Assembly: GCA_016764015.1 (NCBI GenBank)
Contig: JAESSR010000243.1
Coordinates: 1-5,945, forward strand
Reading direction: 5' to 3'
DNA length: 5,945 nt
DNA from: Phycisphaerales bacterium
GTDB taxonomy: Bacteria; Planctomycetota; Phycisphaerae; Phycisphaerales; UBA1924
Below, one piece after another: positions 1 to 5,945 of this stretch (positions are counted from its first letter, which is position 1; each line of letters starts with the position of its first letter). Under the pieces are notes generated by a model that saw only the letters and a list, made by a program, of their open reading frames with translations, was not told the origin of the DNA and ran no database searches. A program made the position numbers and the translations under genes.

Positions 1-887
<887 letters not shown>

Positions 888-911
888 GAATATCTCCAAC
901 AGAACTCACCC

Positions 912-943
912 ACACCCCCGAATAATCTCGGGGGTGTTTTTTT
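912..943 (+). terminator. Rho-independent terminator after gap
   Basis: A perfect 10-bp stem, ACACCCCCGA (912-921) with TCGGGGGTGT (928-937), closes a 6-base loop and runs into seven consecutive T residues (937-943). It lies 24 bases after the gap stop codon. This is a textbook intrinsic terminator for + strand transcription. The T tract also contains the stop codon (complement of 942-944) of the convergent gene. Read from the - strand, the hairpin would form just after that stop but has no following U tract, so it is probably weak in that direction. Confidence 0.93.
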
Positions 944-2753
944 AGACATCACCGGCAGCTGCAGATTCAATCCGCTTGGTGAGTTCATCTTGATTGGCCG
1001 TGAAGTTGCCGCTGATTGCCGAACTACTAAAGTTCATCATCGGGCGCTTCTTGTTGACCTTACCTGTCACCCACCCATCGGTGACCATCGATTCAAAGAC
1101 CTGCATACAGATCATCTCTTGAAGTGGCGCATGGATGCCATACTTCTTTTTGCAGGTCTCTCGGATATCGCCCATGATCTCTTTAAGTTCCGTCTGACGC
1201 GAGAGTACATTGAGCACGACATTGAACATGCCGTAGGACGGGAGCTGTCGTCCACCTCGATCAAAGCTCATCGCGGGAACGATCTCCCCGTCTTGCAGGT
1301 AAGGTGTAGCAATCTTTTTTGCACCGTTGAGCTGCAACTTAAAGCTATTGAACTTGCTCAGTTCCCACCCAAGATCATCCTTGCCGCCAAACCGTGCGGC
1401 GAGTGCTTTCACCCCGCCAAGATCAACCCCGCCGATTCCCACAGCCCCTTGGGCATCATCAGCGAACCCACCAGTCGACAACCATCGGAACGCTTCTTTG
1501 GGTCGCATGTTGATCCCGGCATCCTTGGCGATATTGGCAGAGTGCTCTTCGAGATCGGTGAACTGCCCGTTGCCGGCGTACCAGAAATCTGCGAATCGAA
1601 TATGCTGTGCCATCCGACGCTTTTGCGTGCTGTCGTAATGCGACTTGAGCCACTTGGGATCATGGCGTCCGCGTTCGAGTTCAAGAATGGTATACGCGGC
1701 ATGGCGTGCACCGGTATGCGTGAGCATCATGCCGCCGGCTAGGATCGGATCGGCGAACCCGGCGCTCTCGCCGGCGAGCATCCAGTTCTCCCCTACGAGC
1801 CGATCTGCGAGGAATGACCAGTCCTTTGTGCCCTCGACATTCCCCCGCTGAGTCGCGTTCTTGGTGAGTTCCGTCACGCGAGGCTCTTGAGCAATCGCCC
1901 ACTGATAGACCTCCTCAGGAGTCTTCCCAGATTCCTTATAGAAGGAAGCCGGGCAGACAAAGCCAATGCTTGTCCGTGTCGGCCCAAGGGGAATAAACCA
2001 CAACCAACCAGAACCAATCGAGAGCACCTGTACCCGTGTGCCGCCGACCCCGATCTCGACCGCCCACTCCGTGTTCTCCCAATAATCCCAGAACGCGACA
2101 TTCTGCAAGGTCGTCGGCGAATCAACCTTGATCCCCAATCCCTTGCGAAGCACGCCAATCCCCCCCGAGGCATCGATGTAGTGCTTGCCGCGGACTTCGT
2201 ATGGTTCTGCTTCAACTGTTTCTGCTTCAACTGTTTCGGCTGCAACTGTTTCTGCATCAACATTCTTCACGGTGAGGTGGTCGATTTTATCAGGATTCGC
2301 CTTATCGAGAATCGTTTTGGTCACTTGTGTCTGCTGACGAACATCACACCCCATCTCCTGAGCATGATCGAGCAGGATCTTGTCATACACCGCCCGATCG
2401 ACCTGCCAAGCGGTCGAAACCCGTGGCCCTTCATAACTGCCTGGGCGAGTCAGTTCTTCGACCTGTTCAGGATCAACGAAGTTGAAATCCCAGAGCTCGT
2501 CTGAGTTGCCCCACCGATAGGTAGCCCCGACCTTGATCGGAAAATCGGCAGCTTCGCACTTCTCCCAGCACCCCATCTCACGGAGCACCCGCCCGATCAT
2601 GGGCAGCTGGCTCTCGCCGACATGATCTCGCGGAAACTTGGCTTTTTCAAGGATCAGTACGCTCAGATCAGGCATGTATTTCTTGAGCAGACAACCCGCG
2701 GTCGAACCCGCAGGGCCCCCGCCGACAATTACGACATCAAACTGTTCATTCAT
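942..2753 (-). CDS. Flavin-dependent halogenase-like FAD oxidoreductase, 603 aa
   Basis: Predicted soluble FAD enzyme of the flavin-dependent halogenase/monooxygenase superfamily. Numbered from the chosen ATG: an N-terminal beta strand with GGGPAGS (11-17) binds FAD; VGESQLP (45-51) matches the family's GE-x-x-x-P region; Lys74 in FPIKVGATYRW aligns with the catalytic lysine (K79 of PrnA/RebH); YIDASGG (192-198) follows; GWLWFIP carries the WxWxIP motif (W250, W252, I254, P255), the usual signature of these halogenases. The later FAD/substrate segment reads GESAGFADPILAGG (328-341): the common GD is GE, and the positions of the Glu-Ser pair in tryptophan halogenases hold Leu338 and Ala339. 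Length is near or slightly above known members. The start at 2753 has a good GGGAG ribosome site 8 bases upstream; an in-frame GTG at 2804 would add 17 residues but is poorly spaced. A short tandem repeat lies inside (about residues 164-183). Substrate is unknown; an oxygenase or reductase role without halogenation remains possible. Confidence 0.85.
   Translation of the reverse strand: MNEQFDVVIVGGGPAGSTAGCLLKKYMPDLSVLILEKAKFPRDHVGESQLPMIGRVLREMGCWEKCEAADFPIKVGATYRWGNSDELWDFNFVDPEQVEELTRPGSYEGPRVSTAWQVDRAVYDKILLDHAQEMGCDVRQQTQVTKTILDKANPDKIDHLTVKNVDAETVAAETVEAETVEAEPYEVRGKHYIDASGGIGVLRKGLGIKVDSPTTLQNVAFWDYWENTEWAVEIGVGGTRVQVLSIGSGWLWFIPLGPTRTSIGFVCPASFYKESGKTPEEVYQWAIAQEPRVTELTKNATQRGNVEGTKDWSFLADRLVGENWMLAGESAGFADPILAGGMMLTHTGARHAAYTILELERGRHDPKWLKSHYDSTQKRRMAQHIRFADFWYAGNGQFTDLEEHSANIAKDAGINMRPKEAFRWLSTGGFADDAQGAVGIGGVDLGGVKALAARFGGKDDLGWELSKFNSFKLQLNGAKKIATPYLQDGEIVPAMSFDRGGRQLPSYGMFNVVLNVLSRQTELKEIMGDIRETCKKKYGIHAPLQEMICMQVFESMVTDGWVTGKVNKKRPMMNFSSSAISGNFTANQDELTKRIESAAAGDV
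2206..2265 (-). repeat. 15-bp in-frame tandem repeat within the halogenase-like gene
   Basis: Four head-to-tail 15-base units. 2206-2220 and 2221-2235 are identical (TCTGCTTCAACTGTT on +), 2236-2250 differs at two bases, and 2251-2265 is a degenerate fourth copy. On the coding strand they encode the pentapeptides NVDAE, TVAAE, TVEAE, TVEAE, an acidic linker at about residues 164-183. The unit length is a multiple of three, so gain or loss of copies keeps the reading frame. It sits just before the YIDASGG strand, so it probably forms a surface loop. Confidence 0.9.
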
Positions 2754-2859
2754 TCGATTTACTCCCACAAGAGTCTCAGTATTGCATATTTGATCGTCTT
2801 TCACAACCCCTATTGTCCATCAAATCTGAATACCCATCCTACCAGACCTACCCTTGCCC
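2754..2859. promoter_or_regulatory. Divergent intergenic promoter region
   Basis: This 106-base stretch separates two divergent genes, so it should hold promoters for both; it is visibly more AT-rich than the flanking genes. For the - gene, TTGTGA (complement of 2801-2806) and AATACT (complement of 2778-2783) are 17 bases apart and would give a short leader containing the GGGAG site; each box matches consensus at only 4 of 6 positions. For the + gene, TTGATC (2790-2795) and TATTGT (2811-2816) are 15 bases apart, and an alternative TACCCT (2849-2854) would give a leaderless transcript starting at about the ATG. All boxes are weak. The existence of promoters here is well supported by gene layout; the individual boxes are guesses. 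Confidence 0.4.
2762..2766 (-). promoter_or_regulatory. Shine-Dalgarno site that sets the halogenase-like start
   Basis: On the - strand GGGAG stands 8 bases before the ATG at 2753-2751. This supports that ATG over the in-frame upstream GTG at 2804, whose nearest purine run (AGGGG) is only 2 bases away. It is the only clear ribosome-binding site in front of a gene in this window. Confidence 0.7.
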
Positions 2860-3864
2860 ATGCAATACAAATGGACCATCCTCCGTGCCGGCCAGTTCCT
2901 CCTTGACGGGGGAGGCATGTTCGGTGTCATCCCCAAAGTCATCTGGGAACGCTCCATCGAATGCGACGATAAAAACCGCATCAAACTCATGCACAACTGC
3001 ATTTTGCTCGAATCGGTCGAACCTGACCAAATCACAGGCAAGCCTCACCGCTACCTCATCGAAGCGGGCACCGGCGACAAGCTCAGCGAGAAGATGTCCA
3101 CCATCTTCGGGCTCGATGGCACAACCGTCGAATCTGAGGTCATCGCAGCCGGTGTTGATGTGAACGATATCGAAGCGACCATCGTCACCCATCTGCATTT
3201 CGACCATGCCGGCGGCTTAACCCGAAAAACACGCGAAGGCGAATCCGCGGACTGGGAAGCCACCAAACCCGGTGCGGCATCGGGCGACTCCTCCCAGATC
3301 AAGTTCACCTTCCCTAATGCCGAGATGATCGTCCAACGCCGAGAGTGGGTCGATGCCCGCAATGACGATTCGGTCATGACCAAAACCTACTACCGCGATC
3401 ACATCTTGCCGTTTGAAGACGACAAGCTGCCATTAGCCGACGGCAAGGCACGATTGCGTCTGGTCGATTCCCAGCGTGCATTCCCGCTCAACCGCAAGCC
3501 TTCGCGTGGCGACATGCCAAAGGCTCCGATTGAAGAGCGCATGAGCGAAGTCCTCCCGGGCATCAATGTTTTCTTGGTTCCTGGTCACACATGGGGGCAG
3601 CAAGCGGTGCAGTTCACCGATGACCAAGGACGAACAATTGTGTTTACTCCTGATGTCATGCCAACGCATTATCACATCGGACAAGCGTACTCGCTCTCAT
3701 ATGATGTTGAGCCGTATTCATCGATGATTACCAAGGAGTGGTTCCTCAAAGAGGCAGCCGAGCGTGATTGGGTCTTGGTGCTTGACCATGAACCTGCAGA
3801 AAACCCATGCTACCGTGTCAGAAGCGATGATTCAGGGTGGTATACACTCGTAGAAGAAATCTAA
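2860..3864 (+). CDS. Metallo-beta-lactamase-fold hydrolase, AHL-lactonase-like, 334 aa
   Basis: Probable cytoplasmic dinuclear-metal hydrolase; no signal peptide is visible. All expected metal ligands are present: HLHFDH (His111, His113, Asp115, His116), His243 in VPGHTWGQQ, bridging Asp265 in FTPDVMPT, and His310 in LDHEP. The N-terminal DGGGMFGVIPKVIW, the FPNAEMIVQRREW segment and the C-terminal YDVEP...VLVLDHEP arrangement match the branch of the superfamily that includes N-acyl-homoserine lactonases and related proteins, rather than beta-lactamases or glyoxalase II. A charged stretch at about 121-147, after the metal motif, looks longer than in compact lactonases. The ATG at 2860 is preferred; a TTG two codons upstream is in frame, and neither has a Shine-Dalgarno. 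The gene ends in tandem TAA TAG stops. It diverges from the halogenase-like gene. Lactone or ester hydrolysis is plausible, but the substrate is unknown and lactonase activity is not proven by motif. Confidence 0.88.
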   Translation: MQYKWTILRAGQFLLDGGGMFGVIPKVIWERSIECDDKNRIKLMHNCILLESVEPDQITGKPHRYLIEAGTGDKLSEKMSTIFGLDGTTVESEVIAAGVDVNDIEATIVTHLHFDHAGGLTRKTREGESADWEATKPGAASGDSSQIKFTFPNAEMIVQRREWVDARNDDSVMTKTYYRDHILPFEDDKLPLADGKARLRLVDSQRAFPLNRKPSRGDMPKAPIEERMSEVLPGINVFLVPGHTWGQQAVQFTDDQGRTIVFTPDVMPTHYHIGQAYSLSYDVEPYSSMITKEWFLKEAAERDWVLVLDHEPAENPCYRVRSDDSGWYTLVEEI

Positions 3865-3879
3865 TAGAGAAAAAAGCAA

Positions 3880-3891
3880 ACAAGTACTTGT
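3880..3891. promoter_or_regulatory. Perfect 12-bp palindrome, candidate operator
   Basis: ACAAGTACTTGT is a perfect inverted repeat with no central spacer. It lies 15 bases after the upstream gene's first stop codon and 15 bases before the -35 box of the next promoter. With no loop it cannot act as a normal terminator hairpin. Position and symmetry fit a dimeric regulator's binding site, but a chance palindrome is not excluded. Confidence 0.35.
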
Positions 3892-3906
3892 AGCCAATAA
3901 TCTTGC

Positions 3907-3933
3907 TTGACCCACTCAACTCAGCACTATAAT
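3907..3933 (+). promoter_or_regulatory. Sigma-70-type promoter with near-leaderless start
   Basis: TTGACC (3907-3912) and a perfect TATAAT (3928-3933) are separated by 15 bases; an overlapping TTGCTT (3903-3908) gives 19 bases. The -10 box matches the consensus fully. Transcription would be expected near 3940, about 5 bases before the ATG at 3945, so the mRNA would have almost no leader. This agrees with the absence of a Shine-Dalgarno site. The short spacer is the main weakness. Confidence 0.65.
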
Positions 3934-3944
3934 CAATCCAGAAG

Positions 3945-4676
3945 ATGTCCACCGATACCACCACCCCCATCTCGGAATCAAGCGATCAATCGCCTGAAAC
4001 ACCTACCCCTACTGCGCCAGCGGCTGGGTCGGTTGAGTCCTCAACAGGTGCCGAAGCTGGGAGTGAGCAGAAGATCGAAAAGATCAAGAAACCTAAGCTC
4101 ACGCTGATCGAGCGAGCCGAGGCTTTTATCTCGAATCTCTCGACCCGGAACAATTTTTGGAACCGTGTCTGCTCAATGATCTGGCTGCCCTACGCCTTCC
4201 GATCTGGGATCACCATGCAGACCGATGCGAGCACTTATCGTGCAACGCTCCCATTCCGTCGATTCAACAAAAACTGGTACAACGCGATGGCCGGGGCTGC
4301 TCTCTTGGGCAACTCTGAAATCGCAGGCGGGAACTATGTCTTTGCCGTCTGTGGCGGTGATTACACCGTTGTCTGCAAGCACCTCGAATACAAGTTCCTG
4401 CGTCCGTGTCATGGTCCAGCGGAATACCGCATGACCGCGCTCGACGATATCCATGCACTCGTAGAATCCGGCGATGAGTTCAATATCGCGGTGCGGATGG
4501 ACATCGTTCAGGTTTTGGTGCCGATGAGTGAGAAAAAGCTCAAGGATGAGGTCGAACAACAAGAAGGCAACAAGCCCGCCAAGCCCAAACGCGTCGGGCG
4601 ATGCACCGCGACCTTCCATGTGACCCCCAAAGCCCATCACAAAGCCAAGAAACTCCGCGGATCTGAATCCAAATGA
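3945..4676 (+). CDS. Putative hotdog-fold (DUF4442/PaaI-like) protein, 243 aa
   Basis: Probable cytoplasmic protein; no signal peptide or convincing membrane segment is seen. Residues 1-42 are low-complexity and rich in Ser, Thr, Pro, Glu and Ala, followed by a lysine-rich stretch (43-52); this looks disordered. From about 78 the core reads LPYAFRSGITMQ, then ATLPFRRFNKNWYNAMAGAALLGNSEIAGG (about 100-129), which resembles the Asn-then-Gly/Ala-rich helix with a conserved acidic residue (Glu125 here) of hotdog thioesterase-like DUF4442 proteins. The C-terminal tail (about 196-243) is again lysine-rich. Family members act on, or are thought to act on, acyl-CoA-like thioesters; activity here is inferred only. 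The ATG at 3945 fits the promoter just upstream. Its TGA stop overlaps the next gene's ATG. No Shine-Dalgarno site is visible. Family assignment is by pattern memory and is moderately sure. Confidence 0.62.
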   Translation: MSTDTTTPISESSDQSPETPTPTAPAAGSVESSTGAEAGSEQKIEKIKKPKLTLIERAEAFISNLSTRNNFWNRVCSMIWLPYAFRSGITMQTDASTYRATLPFRRFNKNWYNAMAGAALLGNSEIAGGNYVFAVCGGDYTVVCKHLEYKFLRPCHGPAEYRMTALDDIHALVESGDEFNIAVRMDIVQVLVPMSEKKLKDEVEQQEGNKPAKPKRVGRCTATFHVTPKAHHKAKKLRGSESK

Positions 4677-5887
4677 GCGAAGCTGCTCCACCCGCAATGC
4701 AACCAACCCGAAGCCCAATCCTGTGGGGCGCCTATCTTGCGTGCTCTTGGACATGGTGTATCGGGATGTTCCTTCCCACGATCCTGATGCGAGATATGGG
4801 ATGGATGGGATTCATCATCTTCGCGATCCCAAATGTCATCGGCGCCGCTTCGATGGGTTGGCTGCTCAAATCCCGCATCGATTCCGTCCGTTTCGTTGAA
4901 AAACACCCCGGCGTGATCTGGTGGTTCTCTGCGATCACGCTCGCGTTCCATGTGTTTTGGATTCTTTGGATCATGAACTTTGTCCGCATCGCTTTTCCGA
5001 TGCCTGAGACTTATCTCCAGATTGTCGCCGCTGTGGTCATCGCCTTCACAATCATCTCCCAGCGGGCTCTGCGCTTCAACCGTATGCCACGAGTCGCTGC
5101 CGTGCTCCTCACCTTCAGCGTCAGCACACTCATCGCCACCTTTATCTTTCCCGACATCGCCCAGGCGACCGATGAAATGGTCAAAGCCGCTCCCAAATCC
5201 ATCGCCCCGCTCTGGATGCTCCCGGTGATGGTCTTTGGGTTTGCCCTCGCCCCCTACCTCGACATCACCTTCCACCACGCCCGCCAAGAACTCGATACAC
5301 AACGCAACGGCAGGATCGGATTTACCATCGGGTTCATCCTCTTTTTCGCGTTGATGATTATCCTCACCACCCGCTATGCCGGGGTCATGATCTGGGCACT
5401 CAACGGCGAGCCTTACCCAGACACCATGATCCTCCCCCCTTGGCTCAGTGCCGCACTGCTGATCCATATCTTTGGACAATGGGTTTTCACCGTACGCGTC
5501 CATATCCACGGCATCCGTACTATTCCCGGTGCCCAAGATAAGCAAGCGATGCTCTTTGTCATCATACTCATCGGCGGGCTCTTCGGACTCGGAGCGATGA
5601 AACTCCCCGACTATGCAACCCTTACCGGCGGCGAGATCGTCTATCGCTCATTCATGGGGTTCTATGGGCTCGTCTTCCCCACCTTTATCACCTACCGATT
5701 CATCCAGGCACGCAATGCCAAAAAACCAATCAGCCCGATCGCGGCTTGGATTGCGATCACATTGGCAATGCCCATGTTCTGGATCGGGTTTATGGATCGC
5801 CAAAATATCTGGCTCGTCCCCGGGGTGATCATCGTTCTGCTCGGAGCTTTGGTAGTAAAAGCACAAAGAACAGAAGCCTCTGCATAA
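4673..5887 (+). CDS. Polytopic inner-membrane protein, about 12 TM segments, possible transporter, 404 aa
   Basis: Integral membrane protein with hydrophobic segments at roughly 16-38, 43-66, 81-107, 112-132, 140-160, 176-196, 214-234, 253-276, 290-308, 322-344, 354-374 and 378-396. The first two, with GMFLPTILMRDMGWMGF and AIPNVIGAASMGWLL, loosely recall the start of LeuT-fold/sodium-solute symporter-type proteins, but I cannot identify a family. Other marked features are LAPYLDITFHHARQE (192-206), with buried-looking Asp197 and two adjacent His, and a His-containing stretch at about 277-279. The start codon overlaps the previous gene's stop as ATGA and lacks a Shine-Dalgarno site, so translation probably depends on the upstream gene (termination-reinitiation). 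The protein may transport or modify a molecule linked to the hotdog-like partner. Membrane location is secure, transport function is a guess. Confidence 0.8.
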   Translation: MSEAAPPAMQPTRSPILWGAYLACSWTWCIGMFLPTILMRDMGWMGFIIFAIPNVIGAASMGWLLKSRIDSVRFVEKHPGVIWWFSAITLAFHVFWILWIMNFVRIAFPMPETYLQIVAAVVIAFTIISQRALRFNRMPRVAAVLLTFSVSTLIATFIFPDIAQATDEMVKAAPKSIAPLWMLPVMVFGFALAPYLDITFHHARQELDTQRNGRIGFTIGFILFFALMIILTTRYAGVMIWALNGEPYPDTMILPPWLSAALLIHIFGQWVFTVRVHIHGIRTIPGAQDKQAMLFVIILIGGLFGLGAMKLPDYATLTGGEIVYRSFMGFYGLVFPTFITYRFIQARNAKKPISPIAAWIAITLAMPMFWIGFMDRQNIWLVPGVIIVLLGALVVKAQRTEASA

Positions 5888-5897
5888 CTCTGGGTGC

Positions 5898-5935
5898 CAC
5901 TGCTTGACCGTCTTCGGCAAGCAGTGTCTTCTCTT
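5898..5935 (+). terminator. Probable intrinsic terminator after the membrane-protein gene
   Basis: CACTGCTTG (5898-5906) pairs perfectly with CAAGCAGTG (5918-5926). Inside, CCG (5908-5910) pairs with CGG (5915-5917) around a TCTT loop, leaving one bulged A at 5907. The tail TCTTCTCTT (5927-5935) is pyrimidine-rich but not a clean T run. The hairpin starts 11 bases after the stop codon, as expected of a terminator. A role as an mRNA 3'-end-stabilising stem is the alternative. Confidence 0.6.
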
Positions 5936-5945
5936 CCCCATTGCC

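Noticed and set aside
990..1742. Open frame on + (250 codons) opposite the halogenase-like gene
   Set aside because: It lies fully antisense to a gene with clear family motifs and shows no recognisable domain.
2206..2265. Possible CRISPR or regulatory direct-repeat array
   Set aside because: Units are only 15 bases, directly adjacent with no spacers, and in frame inside a coding gene.
2754..2804. N-terminal extension of the halogenase-like protein from a GTG at 2804
   Set aside because: The ATG at 2753 has a well-spaced GGGAG and puts the FAD-binding strand at the N-terminus as usual for the family; the GTG has poor spacing to any purine run.
2860..3864. True beta-lactamase (antibiotic resistance)
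   Set aside because: The fold motif is shared across the superfamily; the DGGGMFG segment, the LDHEP ligand region and the absence of a signal peptide fit lactonase-like hydrolases better.
3865..3906. Terminator after the metallo-hydrolase gene
   Set aside because: The only inverted repeat is the loop-less 12-bp palindrome with no T tract, so no intrinsic terminator can be supported; read-through into the next operon is possible.
4637..5545. Long open frame on the - strand (302 codons) opposite the membrane-protein gene
   Set aside because: It is very rich in Asp, Glu, Gly and His, the typical reverse complement of a hydrophobic coding sequence, and it lies across a strong + gene. I treat it as a shadow.

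Overview
The window reads as a stretch of chromosomal, moderately GC-rich bacterial DNA with five protein genes. The first is cut by the left edge. I see no RNA gene, CRISPR array, insertion sequence or integrase. The protein families and their wording (a planctomycete-style FAD monooxygenase/halogenase-like protein, an AHL-lactonase-like metallo-beta-lactamase protein, and weak or absent Shine-Dalgarno sequences in front of most genes) suggest Planctomycetota, possibly class Phycisphaerae. That placement is inference by eye, not a database result.

Layout from left to right: (1) the 3' part of a glyceraldehyde-3-phosphate dehydrogenase gene on +, closed by a strong intrinsic terminator at 912-943. 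(2) Convergent to it, on -, a 603-residue flavin-dependent halogenase-like oxidoreductase (942-2753). (3) A 106-base divergent promoter region. (4) On +, a metallo-beta-lactamase-fold hydrolase with a complete dinuclear metal site (2860-3864). (5) An 80-base gap holding a perfect 12-bp palindrome and a consensus-like promoter whose start point would lie only about 5 bases before the next start codon. (6) A two-gene + operon: a putative hotdog-fold (DUF4442/PaaI-like) protein (3945-4676), joined by a 4-base ATGA overlap to a roughly 12-segment membrane protein (4673-5887). A hairpin with a pyrimidine-rich tail follows at 5898-5935.

GAPDH is a central glycolytic housekeeping enzyme. The halogenase-like enzyme and the metallo-hydrolase are divergently transcribed and may share control, but no common substrate can be read from the sequence. 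The hotdog-like protein and the membrane protein are almost certainly co-translated and so probably work together, perhaps on a lipid or acyl-CoA-related molecule; that job is inference. I did not find a convincing new multi-gene system. The most interesting items are the halogenase-like protein that keeps the catalytic lysine but departs from the family at the substrate/FAD motif, the 15-bp in-frame tandem repeat inside it, the near-leaderless promoter with its adjacent palindrome, and the coupled hotdog-membrane pair.
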